Assembly (NCBI GenBank): GCA_030549905.1
Contig: JAUQQK010000009.1
Span: 1 to 64,000, forward strand
DNA from: Aquificota bacterium
Lineage (GTDB): Bacteria > Aquificota > Aquificia > Aquificales > Aquificaceae
Direction of reading: 5' to 3'
DNA length: 64,000 nt
A model generated the notes under the pieces. That model was not told where the DNA came from, searched no databases, and saw only the letters and a list, made by a program, of their open reading frames with translations. The position numbers were made by a program, and so were the translations under genes. Positions within the stretch are counted from its first letter, which is position 1. Each line of letters begins with the position of its first letter. Below are positions 37,117 to 47,035 of this stretch, one piece after another.

Positions 37117-37404
37117 ATGGTGTTGGGCGTGCTTAAAGTGGAGCTATACTTTCCAGAAAATGGCTCTTTAAAGGAAAAAAGACAGTATTTGAGGTCCATA
37201 AAGGATAAAGTGAGGGCTTCCTTTAACGTTTCCGTGGCAGAGGTGGAGCATCAGGACCTGTGGCAGAGGTCAAAGCTTGCCTTTGCCTGCGTATCTAAGG
37301 AGCATACGGTGGTGGAGGAAACCCTCTCTAAGGTACTCAAGCTACTTGAAAGTAAATATTCTGAGTTTTTGCTAAGCTTTGAAAAAGAGTTTATAAGCCT
37401 CTAA
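37117..37404 (+). CDS. DUF503 (YlxP-like) protein
   Basis: LKVELYFPENGSLKEKRQYLRSIKDKVRASFNVSVAEVEHQDLWQRSKLAFACVS. Confidence 0.9.
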   Translation: MVLGVLKVELYFPENGSLKEKRQYLRSIKDKVRASFNVSVAEVEHQDLWQRSKLAFACVSKEHTVVEETLSKVLKLLESKYSEFLLSFEKEFISL

Positions 37405-38513
37405 AAGCCCATGCTGGCGTAAGATACCTTTGAATCTGTAAAGTCTTCGTGGTATATCTGATAGTCAAAAATCCTTCCACCTTTTAGACCTGCACTTCTT
37501 AGCATGTGGGCAAAGACTGTGTTTGTATATTGACCGTCTATGCGGGTTGAGTTGTCCGTGGCTTTGAGAAGCTCAAAGGCATCTTCCACCCGAAGCTCTT
37601 CAAGGAGCTTTAAATACTCTCTGTCTCTGAAGGAAGGGTCGTAGCTTTCATGGTCTCCAAACTTTCTTCCCACATGGCTAAGGTCCACGCTTGAAATAAT
37701 AAGGCTTCTGTACAGTTCCTTCTCAATGGTTCTTAGCAGGTTTTCTGCCAGCTCCTTTAGAAAGTCAGGCTCGCCGTATGAAATTATCAGGGCAAGCGCC
37801 TGAGCCTGAGGGAAGAGCATCTTAACGTACAAACTGGCAAACTCTATGGAGTGTTCCTGTCTGTAGGCAAGGAGGTCATGGGTTATGTCAAAGTTATAAA
37901 ACTTTTGCAGTTTTTCCACAAGGTCTTTTCTTGTTTTCAGAATACCAAAAGGCGTTTCCATATCAAGGGGCAGGGCTGAGAAGGGCATCTCATGCCAGTA
38001 ATGGGACACACCAAGTATTACAACCAGCTCCTTATCCTCCCCGAGCCTTCCGTAGCCCTCCCAGTAGGTGTCTTTTGCCACCCTAAGGTCCATATGCGGC
38101 ACCAAAAGTCCAAGCAAGTCTTCCTTTACCTTCTCTTCACCTCTTAAGAAAGCCAGACACTCGGAAGGTTCTGCCGGATAGGCTTCTCCCGCATGGCTCA
38201 TGGGTCTTACGCCGCTCCTGAGGAGGGACTCCTTTGTTTCCTGTAAAGCCCTCTCAAAGGCTTCTCCGTCAAGAAGCATAGCCCTCTCAAGCATATTGAG
38301 GAAATCTCTTAGTTCCTCCTCTTTGAGCAGGTAGCCTGTTAGCCTCAAAAAATCTGCCTTTATATCAAGGAGGTCCCTCCTGCCGTCCATAAGGGACATA
38401 AGCAAAAGGGCTGGCTGGGAGACTATAAGCCCCTGCGAAAGACCAAGGGGGTCTCTTATCAGGTAGCCATCGCCCACAGGCTGGATTTCCACCGGTCTTA
38501 TTCTTGGCTTCAT
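37401..38513 (-). CDS. MEMO-family protein (AmmeMemoRadiSam system protein B type) with PqqD/RRE-like N-terminal extension
   Basis: LLVPHMDLRVAKDTYW...VVILGVSHYW...SSVDLSHVGRKFGD; N-term PVGDGYLIRDPLGLSQGLIVSQPALLLMSLMDGRRDLLDI. Confidence 0.82.
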   Translation of the reverse strand: MKPRIRPVEIQPVGDGYLIRDPLGLSQGLIVSQPALLLMSLMDGRRDLLDIKADFLRLTGYLLKEEELRDFLNMLERAMLLDGEAFERALQETKESLLRSGVRPMSHAGEAYPAEPSECLAFLRGEEKVKEDLLGLLVPHMDLRVAKDTYWEGYGRLGEDKELVVILGVSHYWHEMPFSALPLDMETPFGILKTRKDLVEKLQKFYNFDITHDLLAYRQEHSIEFASLYVKMLFPQAQALALIISYGEPDFLKELAENLLRTIEKELYRSLIISSVDLSHVGRKFGDHESYDPSFRDREYLKLLEELRVEDAFELLKATDNSTRIDGQYTNTVFAHMLRSAGLKGGRIFDYQIYHEDFTDSKVSYASMGF

Positions 38514-38926
38514 CCAAATATTAGAATCTCTTCCTCTCTGAATTTTCCATCCACCAGCTCCCAGCTTCTATAGGAGACCACCTTACCCTTGCTTACCGAG
38601 AATATAATGTAAGAAAAGCCTTCAAAGGCTCTCTCCTCGTCAAACTGGGAGGGTCTGTCGGGGTGGTCCGGGTGAGAGTGATATACACCCACTATCTCAA
38701 GACCAAACTCTTTTGCCTTTTCTTCAGCCTTCAGATAATCCCTCGGGTCTATCTCGTACCTGTCGTTTTTTCTGTCAGGGTTTGCGTTGGGTGTTTCATA
38801 AGCTCCAAAGACGGTCCTAAGGCTACCCTCCATTTTTCCCAATAGCAGTCCGCATGTCTCATAAGGATAGTCCCTTTCCGCCTGAGCTATCATCTTCTGA
38901 AGGGCTGAACCTTTGACCCTCAGCAT
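38510..38926 (-). CDS. JAMM/MPN+ M67-family metallopeptidase
   Basis: ETCGLLLG and GVYHSHPDHPDRPSQFD (JAMM motif). Confidence 0.92.
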   Translation of the reverse strand: MLRVKGSALQKMIAQAERDYPYETCGLLLGKMEGSLRTVFGAYETPNANPDRKNDRYEIDPRDYLKAEEKAKEFGLEIVGVYHSHPDHPDRPSQFDEERAFEGFSYIIFSVSKGKVVSYRSWELVDGKFREEEILIFG

Positions 38927-38929
38927 GGC

Positions 38930-39946
38930 TCACACAAGGGCGTGCTGGGTAAGAAGCTCTGCTATCTGCACCGCGTTGGTGGCAGCACCCTTCCTTATGT
39001 TATCCGCCACCACCCACATGGAAAGCCCCGGCTCAAAGACCAGGTCCCTTCTTACCCTTCCCACAAAAACCTCATCTTTGCCGGCTACTTCCACTGCGAG
39101 GGGATACTCGCCCCTTTCCGGGTCATCCTTCAAAACCACACCCGGCGCTTTCCTCAGAAGCTCTCTGGCAGATTCTGGAGAAAGCTCTCCCTTTAACCAC
39201 ACGCTTATGGCTTCCGAGTGTCCATAAAAAACAGGAACGCGCACGGTGGTGGCGGAAACCCTTATCTCCGGGTCATGCAGTATCTTTCTTGTCTCGTTGA
39301 GCATCTTCATCTCTTCCTTTGTGTAGCCATTTTCTGTAAAAAGGTCTATCTGAGGAACCACGTTGAAGGCAATTCTTTTGGGAAGGGCTTTAGCCTCCGG
39401 CATAGCTTCTCCCCTGCACCAAGCTTTCGTTTGCTCCTCAAGCTCTCTTATGGCTTTTGCACCTGCACCAGACACGGATTGATAGGTGGAAACCACTATG
39501 GCTTTTATACCAACCGCATCGTATATGGGCTTTAGAGCCACGAGCATCTGTATGGTGGAGCAGTTTGGGTTTGCTATTATACCCCTGTGTTCTTTTACAT
39601 CCTCCGGGTTTACCTCCGGCACCACCAAAGGCACATCAGGCTCAAGCCTCCATGCGGAAGAGTTATCTATCACCACAGCACCATCTTTGGCAAACTTCGG
39701 AGCGTATTCTTTGCTTACAGAAGAGCCTGCGGAGAAGAGGGCTATGTCTATACCCTTAAAGTCTGAAACCTTGTTTAAAGCCTGAACTTTTAGCCTTTCG
39801 CCCTTAAAGGTAAGCTCAAGACCCTCTGACCTTTCCGAGGCAAAGAGTAGAAGCTCATCTACTGGGAAGTTCCTTTCCTCAAGGACCCTAAGGAAGGTCC
39901 TTCCCACCTCGCCCGTGGCACCCACTACCGCAACCCTGTATCCCAT
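38930..39946 (-). CDS. asd: Aspartate-semialdehyde dehydrogenase
   Basis: VAVVGATGEVGRTFL; NPNCSTIQMLVAL; ISVWL. Confidence 0.95.
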   Translation of the reverse strand: MGYRVAVVGATGEVGRTFLRVLEERNFPVDELLLFASERSEGLELTFKGERLKVQALNKVSDFKGIDIALFSAGSSVSKEYAPKFAKDGAVVIDNSSAWRLEPDVPLVVPEVNPEDVKEHRGIIANPNCSTIQMLVALKPIYDAVGIKAIVVSTYQSVSGAGAKAIRELEEQTKAWCRGEAMPEAKALPKRIAFNVVPQIDLFTENGYTKEEMKMLNETRKILHDPEIRVSATTVRVPVFYGHSEAISVWLKGELSPESARELLRKAPGVVLKDDPERGEYPLAVEVAGKDEVFVGRVRRDLVFEPGLSMWVVADNIRKGAATNAVQIAELLTQHALV

Positions 39947-39963
39947 GTGTATAATTATAAGCC

Positions 39964-41286
39964 ATGCTCTTAATTCTTGCTCTTGTTGCCTTTTTAAGCC
40001 TTTTTATAAACCTTCACAGATATCCCTTCAGGGGTGAAGAGTCTCTGAGAACTATCGTAGCCTTTGAAATGTGGCATTCAAAGAGCTACCTTCAGCCTAC
40101 CTTCTTGGGAGAACCTTACTACAACAAGCCACCTCTATTCAACTGGCTCATACTTTTATCCTCTCACCTTATACCCTGGAGCGAGCTTACTGCAAGGGCT
40201 GTTAGCCTTGCCTCCCTGTTGCTTCTTGCCCTCTTTACATACCTCTTTTCCTACCATCTTAGCAAAAACCACCTTCAGGCTTCCATGGCTTCCTTTATCC
40301 TTATAACTTTTGGAAGCCTTTTTTTCTTTTACGGATACCTGGCGGAGGTGGATACTACCTTCACCCTCTTCCTGTTTGTAAGCACAGCCCTTCTATACCT
40401 GTGGTGGAGGTCTGACCTTATTCTATATGCACTTCTTTCTGGTCTTTTCTTTGGTCTTTCCTTTATGATAAAGGGCTTTCCAGCTTATGCCTTTCTCCTT
40501 ATGAGCCTGCTTGCCCTTGTAGCTTACTCTAAGAGTATAAGAAGGCTTTTCGGTATAAAAGCCCTCTTGCTCTATCTTAGCTCTCTTCTCATACCTGCCC
40601 TCTGGCTCCTGTCCCTTCCTGAGCCCCTTCTTTACCTTTCAAACCTGTGGCGTGAAAGTTTTAGCAGGGTTGGAGGAGATTTTTCAAGGCTAAGGCACAT
40701 GCTTACCTATCCTCTTATAAACTTCAAAGACCTTCTTCCATGGAGCGCCCTTTTTTTATTCCTTCTGTTCAAACAAAGAAAAAGCACAGAATGCCCTGCC
40801 TATATAAGACCCCTACTGCTTCTTCTTGCTTTTAACTACATACCCTACTGGGTTTCCAACTCCGCAGGCAGGTATGTAATACCCCTTTATCCCCTCCTTG
40901 CCATAGTTTTTTCTCACTATTTTACCAAAGCCCTTGAAGATAGGGCTTTTAAAAAGCTCTTCCTGAGCTTAGCTTTTGCTTCCATAATTCTGAGGCTTCT
41001 GTACGGGCTTTTCTTCTTCCCCTACTGGGAGCAGAAGGAGACTTCAAGGAAGAGGATAGCTCTGGATATTTTTAGCCTTGCTGGAAAGTCCCCTATTGCC
41101 TGTGAATGTCCTGAGGAGAAAAGCGTATGCCTTTATGTGGGTATTTTTAGAGGGGAGCCCCTTAAAAGGCTCAGCCTTACACCCTCTGCTGAATATGTGA
41201 TAAACTGCTCAAAACCTTCAGGAAGCCCCCTTAAAACCTACCCTCTTAAGGATAAAGAGATAAGGCTTGAGAGGTTAAATTATTAA
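39964..41286 (+). CDS. ArnT/PMT-like glycosyltransferase (GT-C), multi-spanning membrane protein
   Basis: PTFLGEPYYNKPPLFNWLILLSSHL; YVIPLYPLLAI; hydrophobic segments. Confidence 0.87.
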   Translation: MLLILALVAFLSLFINLHRYPFRGEESLRTIVAFEMWHSKSYLQPTFLGEPYYNKPPLFNWLILLSSHLIPWSELTARAVSLASLLLLALFTYLFSYHLSKNHLQASMASFILITFGSLFFFYGYLAEVDTTFTLFLFVSTALLYLWWRSDLILYALLSGLFFGLSFMIKGFPAYAFLLMSLLALVAYSKSIRRLFGIKALLLYLSSLLIPALWLLSLPEPLLYLSNLWRESFSRVGGDFSRLRHMLTYPLINFKDLLPWSALFLFLLFKQRKSTECPAYIRPLLLLLAFNYIPYWVSNSAGRYVIPLYPLLAIVFSHYFTKALEDRAFKKLFLSLAFASIILRLLYGLFFFPYWEQKETSRKRIALDIFSLAGKSPIACECPEEKSVCLYVGIFRGEPLKRLSLTPSAEYVINCSKPSGSPLKTYPLKDKEIRLERLNY

Positions 41287-41288
41287 GC

Positions 41289-42335
41289 ATGGACATAGAG
41301 GTAAGGGAGCTCTTTGAGCTTGAGGATAAGGTACTGGTGGATATAAGAAGCCCTTCCGAGTATGAAGAGTTTCATATACCCGGCGCTGTAAATGTGCCCC
41401 TCTTTGAAGATGAAGAAAAGAGGCTCATAGGACTTCTATACAGGAGGGAAGGAGTGGAAAAAGCAAAAGAGCTGGGTTATCAGATAGCTAACTCAAAGCT
41501 CTCAGAGCTTATTCAGTCCTTCCGGAGGCTAAAAGAAAGGCACAGGCATGTGGTGGTCTATTGCTGGAGAGGTGGTCTCAGAAGTCAGGAGCTTTGCAAG
41601 GTTTTGAATTCTTTTGGCATAGAGGTTCTCAGGCTAAAGGGAGGCTACAGGGCTTACAGGCAGTATATCCTTCAGCATATGGAAAGACTGCTTGAGGACA
41701 AAAGCTTTCTTGTCCTTACGGGCAAGACGGGTGTGGGCAAAACGGAGCTTTTGAAAAGGCTGGAGGAGGAGGGCTACCCTGTTATAAACTTAGAGGAGCT
41801 TGCCAGAGATAGGGGCTCAGTTTTTGGAAGGGTGGGCATAAGGGACAGGGTAAGCCAGAAGCTCTTTGACGCCCTTCTTTATGAAAGGCTACGCAGTATA
41901 GACTCCCCTCTGATAATTGTGGAGGACGAAAGCAGAACCATAGGAAAGGTGCATATTCCGGAGGCTTTCTGGAAAAGGAAGGAAGAGGGCTTTTTTGTGG
42001 AGGTTATAGCAGACCTGAAGGTAAGAGTGAGGCATGTGCTTGAAGAATATGTGTCAGCAGAAGGCTGGAAGGAGGAGGCTAAGAGCTCCCTCTTTAAAAT
42101 AAGGAAATACCTTGGTGAGGAAAAGTTTAAAAGGGCTCTTCTCATGCTTGAGGAAGAAAGGATAGAGGAGCTGGCAGAGTTTCTCATGGTGGATTATTAT
42201 GACAGGACCTACAGGCTCTCAAGGAAGCCCATTGCCACCATAGACTGCACCAGTATGGAAGACTGCCTTGAAAAACTAAAAGAGCTCTATTCACACCTTC
42301 TTAAGGAAGGGGTAGCTCACAAGCCTGCCCTTTAA
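41289..42335 (+). CDS. mnmH: tRNA 2-selenouridine/geranyl-2-thiouridine synthase
   Basis: Rhodanese domain with VVYCWRGGLRSQ, then P-loop LTGKTGVGKTELL. Confidence 0.92.
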   Translation: MDIEVRELFELEDKVLVDIRSPSEYEEFHIPGAVNVPLFEDEEKRLIGLLYRREGVEKAKELGYQIANSKLSELIQSFRRLKERHRHVVVYCWRGGLRSQELCKVLNSFGIEVLRLKGGYRAYRQYILQHMERLLEDKSFLVLTGKTGVGKTELLKRLEEEGYPVINLEELARDRGSVFGRVGIRDRVSQKLFDALLYERLRSIDSPLIIVEDESRTIGKVHIPEAFWKRKEEGFFVEVIADLKVRVRHVLEEYVSAEGWKEEAKSSLFKIRKYLGEEKFKRALLMLEEERIEELAEFLMVDYYDRTYRLSRKPIATIDCTSMEDCLEKLKELYSHLLKEGVAHKPAL

Positions 42336-43307
42336 CCTTTTTCCTCTTACTTCCACCTCCACCTCAAGTCCTTCCTTTCTGAAAGGCGGTTCCACAAAAC
42401 AGATGGCTATACCCCTTTCAAGGACATAAGAATAGGTGCCGCTTGAAACGGTGCCTATCTCTGTGTTTCTAAAGAAAAGCCTGTAGCCCTCCCTTGGAAT
42501 GCCCTTTTGCAGAAGCTCAAGACCGAAGAGCCTTCTTCTTACAGGTCTTTCAAGCAAGGCTCTCTTGCCAATAAAGTCCTTTTCAAGGCTCACATACCTG
42601 TCAAGGTTTGCACTGAAGGGGTCAATCTCTTCGGAAATCTCATGCCCGTAAAGGGGCATGCCCGCCTCAATCCTAAGAAGGTCCCTTGCCCCAAGACCGC
42701 AGGGACTGCACTCTTTTAAGAGCCTTTCAAAAAGCTCCATACCTGCCTCAAAAGGCATATAGACCTCAAAGCCATCCTCCCCCGTGTAGCCCGTGCGTGA
42801 TACTATAAGGTGGTCTTTGCTTTTAAAGTGGTAGTATTTTATGTCCTCCACCGGAAGGTGTTTAGAGAGGACCTTCACCGCCCCTGGACCCTGAAGGGCA
42901 AACTGCACAAGCTCATGGCTCAAATCCTTTACCCGAAGACCATGACTTTTAAACCACTCTATTACCTTTTCTTTGTTTGCAGCATTAACACAGAGGAAGA
43001 ACTCATCCTCTGAAAGCCTGTATATGGTGATATCGTCCTTTATGCCCCCTGCGGGGTTCATAAGGAGGTTATACTGCACTCTTCCCTTCTTTAAGCCTTC
43101 CACCTTCCTTGAGGTAAGGTATTCAAGAGCTTCCCTTCCCTCTACCAGAAGCTTCCCCATATGGGATATATCAAAGAGACCGCAGTCCCTCCTGACCGCG
43201 AGACTTTCCTCCTTTATTGAGGAATATTCAAGAGGCATCTGCCAGCCTGCAAAGTCTATAAACCTGGCACCGAGGCTTTTGTGAAGCTCATACAGGGGTG
43301 TTTTCAT
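42291..43307 (-). CDS. gcvT: Glycine cleavage system aminomethyltransferase
   Basis: MKTPLYELHKSLGARFIDFAGWQMPLEYSSIKEE; LFDISHMGK; SRTGYTGEDGFE. Confidence 0.95.
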   Translation of the reverse strand: MKTPLYELHKSLGARFIDFAGWQMPLEYSSIKEESLAVRRDCGLFDISHMGKLLVEGREALEYLTSRKVEGLKKGRVQYNLLMNPAGGIKDDITIYRLSEDEFFLCVNAANKEKVIEWFKSHGLRVKDLSHELVQFALQGPGAVKVLSKHLPVEDIKYYHFKSKDHLIVSRTGYTGEDGFEVYMPFEAGMELFERLLKECSPCGLGARDLLRIEAGMPLYGHEISEEIDPFSANLDRYVSLEKDFIGKRALLERPVRRRLFGLELLQKGIPREGYRLFFRNTEIGTVSSGTYSYVLERGIAICFVEPPFRKEGLEVEVEVRGKRLKGRLVSYPFLKKV

Positions 43308-43323
43308 AATAAAATTTTAATGC

Positions 43324-44382
43324 ATGTTTCAAAGGTATGTGTTTATACATTATATAAAATCCCTGTTTCTTGTATTTGCTGGCACCTTTGGCTTAATATA
43401 CGCCTATCTTCTTGGAGACTACCTTATCCTTTTTAAGGAAAAGGATTGGAATGTACTTATTTCCTACATAATATATTCCTTACCCATCTTCTACTTTTAT
43501 TTAAGTGCCTTCATACTGGGTTTTTCTGCGGTTTTTACGCTAAGAAGGTTTGTGAATAAAAATATTGATATGATAACGTTGAGTTTTGGTGTTTCTCCTA
43601 TTGGTTTTTCAAAATCCATGTTGTTATTTTCTATCCTCGTGCTATTTTTTAACCTTATCATCAGCTACAGACTGTATCCGGAGAGTCAGGCTAAGCTTTT
43701 CAGGATAGAGAGAGAGTATAAGAAGGCAAAGGAGCTGGAAAAGGGTATTGTTAGAAATGTATGGCTCAGGGAAGAGGCGGACAGGGAGCTGAGGTTTTAC
43801 AACTTTCAGGTGGTTGATGTGGTAAGGGGGAACATATATAACTTTCAGCTTATTAGAATAAGGGAAGGCTCCATAGTGGAGATTATAAATGGGGAAAAGG
43901 GTCTGTGGAAGGACAGCAGGATAGAACTACCATACGCGAGGGTTATAAACCTGCTCACGGGAGAGGACACAAGAAGGTTCATCATATTAGACTACATAGA
44001 CATTAAAAATGTTAAACCACTTGCTCAAAGTCCTGAACACCTTCCTGCGGACAGCCTTATAATGCTGAGCCTTCTGGGTGAAAGGACGGGTATAAACAGC
44101 AGGCATTTTATATACGAGCTGCTAAAGCGTGTCCTGACCTCCCTGCTTCCCTTCCTTCTCCTTGTATGTGTCTGCTGGTCTTACCTCAGGTGGAGGAAGG
44201 CAAAGCCAGCCCTTGCAGTTCTTACTATTGTCTTTTCAGCCCATTGGCTTTTGATGAATATACTGAGGTCAGCGGCAGAGAATACAGAGGCAAGTATGCT
44301 TTTACTTTCCTTCCTGTATACCCCCCTTCCAGCCTTTATGTTAAAAGCACTTTACGATCTGGCTAAAGGTTTCAGGGTTTAG
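43324..44382 (+). CDS. LptF/LptG-family permease
   Basis: Membrane topology and YIKSLFLVFAGTFGLIYAYLLGDYL...AVFTLRRFVNKNIDMITLSFGVSP. Confidence 0.88.
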   Translation: MFQRYVFIHYIKSLFLVFAGTFGLIYAYLLGDYLILFKEKDWNVLISYIIYSLPIFYFYLSAFILGFSAVFTLRRFVNKNIDMITLSFGVSPIGFSKSMLLFSILVLFFNLIISYRLYPESQAKLFRIEREYKKAKELEKGIVRNVWLREEADRELRFYNFQVVDVVRGNIYNFQLIRIREGSIVEIINGEKGLWKDSRIELPYARVINLLTGEDTRRFIILDYIDIKNVKPLAQSPEHLPADSLIMLSLLGERTGINSRHFIYELLKRVLTSLLPFLLLVCVCWSYLRWRKAKPALAVLTIVFSAHWLLMNILRSAAENTEASMLLLSFLYTPLPAFMLKALYDLAKGFRV

Positions 44383-45084
44383 GCTTGCACCGCCCACCAA
44401 AAGACCGTCTATATCCCTCATAGCCATAAAGCTACCCGCATTGGAGGTATTTACGCTACCACCATACAAGACGCGTGTCTTCCCCTCATGCCTTGGGTTT
44501 ATCTGACTTAGAAGTTCCTTTATGAAGGCATGCACAAGCTGGGCATCCTCTGGACTGGCTGGGTTTCCGCTACCTATTGCCCAAACAGGCTCGTAGGCTA
44601 TGTCTATTTTGTCTGTGTATTCCTCAATGCCCGAAAGGGCAAGCCTTATCTGTGTTTCAATTACCTTAAAGGTCAGTCCCGCCTCCCTTTCCTCCAGTTT
44701 TTCACCCACGCAGAGTATGGGTCTTATGCCCTTATGAAGGCAGGCGGTTATTTTTTTATTAATAAGCTCATCTGGCTCCCCAAAAAGCCACCGCCTTTCT
44801 GAATGCCCCACTATCACATAAGAAACGCCAAGCTCTTTGAGCATGTCCAAAGATACCTCCCCCGTGAAGGCTCCCTTCTCCTCATAGTGGCAGTTTTGAG
44901 CACCAAGCTTGACCCTTGAACCCTTTAAAGCTTCCTGGGCTACACACAGGGAAGTAAAGGGCGGGCAGAGGAGAACCTCCCTGTCCTCTATACCCTCTAC
45001 CAGGGGTAGAAAGGCTTTTATGTATTCGGAGGTCTGGGAGGGCGTCAGGTTCATCTTCCAGTTTCCTGCTATGAGTTTCATCAT
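44341..45084 (-). CDS. tpiA: Triosephosphate isomerase
   Basis: LIAGNWKMN; VIVGHSERR; AYEPVWAIGSG; LYGGSVN. Confidence 0.96.
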   Translation of the reverse strand: MMKLIAGNWKMNLTPSQTSEYIKAFLPLVEGIEDREVLLCPPFTSLCVAQEALKGSRVKLGAQNCHYEEKGAFTGEVSLDMLKELGVSYVIVGHSERRWLFGEPDELINKKITACLHKGIRPILCVGEKLEEREAGLTFKVIETQIRLALSGIEEYTDKIDIAYEPVWAIGSGNPASPEDAQLVHAFIKELLSQINPRHEGKTRVLYGGSVNTSNAGSFMAMRDIDGLLVGGASLNPETFSQIVKCF

Positions 45085-45089
45085 GTTTA

Positions 45090-45863
45090 TTATAGCAGGA
45101 AAAAGTAAGCATAAACAAGCCCCACCATTATTCTGTATATGCCGAAGGGTACAAAGGAATGTTTGGAAACAAAGTTAAGCAATGCTCTGACGCTTATGAG
45201 GGCAAAGAGGAAGGCGGTGATAAAGCCCACAAGAAGGGTTTGCCATTCTGCAGTCTGGAATTCATAACGAGACTTAAAAAGGTCGTAGGAGGTTGCTATA
45301 AGCATGGTTGGAACTGCAAGGAGGAAGGAAAACTCCGCAGAGGCTTTTCTGCTAAGACCCATCAGCATGCCACCTACTATGGTGGCTCCAGAGCGAGACA
45401 CTCCCGGCACCATGGCAAGGCTCTGAAAAAGACCTATGGCAAAGGCTCTTCTGTAGCTAAGCTCTCCTGCATCCATAAGTTTGCAAAAGCCCTCACATAG
45501 CCTGTCCGCAAACAGAAGAACAAAACCACCCAGCACAAGGCTTATAACCACCACGAGGTCGTTGCCTATCAGATATCCCTTTATAAACCTGTAGAAAGTA
45601 AAGCCGAGAAAACCCGTGGGCAGGAAAGCTACCATTATCCTCTTCCATAGCTCCATATCCCTTACAAACCGCCTCCAGTAGATAAAAAGCACCGCAAGGA
45701 TAGAGCCAAGCTGTATGGATATTTCAAAGCTTTTCGTGAAGCTATTGTGAGGTATGCCCAAAAGGTGGGCGGTGAGTATGAGGTGCCCTGTGGAGGATAC
45801 GGGTAGGAATTCGGTCAGCCCCTCCACCGCACCCATCAGAAAAGCCTGCCACAGCTCCATCAT
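45090..45863 (-). CDS. uppP: Undecaprenyl-diphosphatase
   Basis: LMGAVEGLTEFLPVSSTGHLIL; VPGVSRSGATIVGGM. Confidence 0.95.
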   Translation of the reverse strand: MMELWQAFLMGAVEGLTEFLPVSSTGHLILTAHLLGIPHNSFTKSFEISIQLGSILAVLFIYWRRFVRDMELWKRIMVAFLPTGFLGFTFYRFIKGYLIGNDLVVVISLVLGGFVLLFADRLCEGFCKLMDAGELSYRRAFAIGLFQSLAMVPGVSRSGATIVGGMLMGLSRKASAEFSFLLAVPTMLIATSYDLFKSRYEFQTAEWQTLLVGFITAFLFALISVRALLNFVSKHSFVPFGIYRIMVGLVYAYFFLL

Positions 45864-47035
45864 AGCACCTCCATGTATATACCCTTCAAATACAAAGTGT
45901 TTGGCATCTGCAGTATCCACGGGTGGTCAAGGTCCTGAAAGCTCTCACCCACAATGCGCACCTGTCTTCTGGCGTCCGTGGCTGCGGAAAGGGTTGTTTC
46001 AAGAAGGTGCTCCCTTGTGATGTGAAAGGAGCAGGAATATACGGCTAAATAGCCACCGGGTTTTGTAAGGTGTAGTCCTCTAAGAATAAGCTCCTTGTAG
46101 CCCCTTAGGGCATTCGGCACTGCGGCTTTGTTTTTTGCAAAGGAGGGTGGGTCCAGCACCACAAGGTCAAACTTCTTCCCCTGTCTGTGAAGCTCCCTAA
46201 GGTAGTCAAAGGCATTAGCCTCTACCCACTCTATATCTGAAAGTCCGTTAAGCTCTGCGTTCCGCTTTCCTACCTCAAGGGCTAAGGAAGATATATCCAC
46301 TGCCATTACCCTTTTAGCACCAGCCCTTTTGAGGCTAAGGGCAAAGCCACCCGTATGGCAAAAAACGTCAAGGCATTCTGCTCCGGGCTTTACAAATTCT
46401 CTTATAAGCCTTCTTGCCCTCCTCTGGTCAAGGAAAAAGCCCGTCTTCTGTCCCTCTGGAATGTTGACGATAAACTTAAGGTCATGCTCCCAGATGAGCA
46501 CCTCCTGAGGCACATGCCCGTATATGACCCCGCCCTCCACCTTAAAGCCCTCCACAGCGGATACATACTCGCTTGTCTTTTCGTATATACCCTTGGGCTT
46601 AAGCAGGTCTATAAGAGCGGACAGTACCCACCCTCTTAGCCTGTTCATACCGTAGGTGGTAAATTCCACCACCAGGTATTCATCATACACATCCACCACA
46701 AGACCGGGTAGGAGGTCTCCCTCCGAATGGACGAGCCTGAAGGCATTGCTGTCTAAATGAAGCCTCTTCCTGTATTCGTAAGCCTGAAAAACCCTCTTCC
46801 TTATCAGCTCTTCATTTACTGGCTCTTCCTTGTTAAAGGATAGTATCCTTATGCTTATGTTTGCTGAAGGGTTTATGTAGCCATAACCCAAAAATTTTCC
46901 GCCGAAGTCCCTGACTACTACAAGATCCCCCTTCTCTGGCTTCTTTGAATAGCCTATTATCTCGGGCTTATAAACCCATGGGAAAAATCCACGTATTCTG
47001 TCTTCCACGCCCGGCTTTACCCTTACCTGTATCAT
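45860..47035 (-). CDS. PUA-domain class I SAM-dependent rRNA methyltransferase (RlmI-like)
   Basis: VFCHTGGFALSLKRAGA; VVLDPPSFAKNK. Confidence 0.92.
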   Translation of the reverse strand: MIQVRVKPGVEDRIRGFFPWVYKPEIIGYSKKPEKGDLVVVRDFGGKFLGYGYINPSANISIRILSFNKEEPVNEELIRKRVFQAYEYRKRLHLDSNAFRLVHSEGDLLPGLVVDVYDEYLVVEFTTYGMNRLRGWVLSALIDLLKPKGIYEKTSEYVSAVEGFKVEGGVIYGHVPQEVLIWEHDLKFIVNIPEGQKTGFFLDQRRARRLIREFVKPGAECLDVFCHTGGFALSLKRAGAKRVMAVDISSLALEVGKRNAELNGLSDIEWVEANAFDYLRELHRQGKKFDLVVLDPPSFAKNKAAVPNALRGYKELILRGLHLTKPGGYLAVYSCSFHITREHLLETTLSAATDARRQVRIVGESFQDLDHPWILQMPNTLYLKGIYMEVL

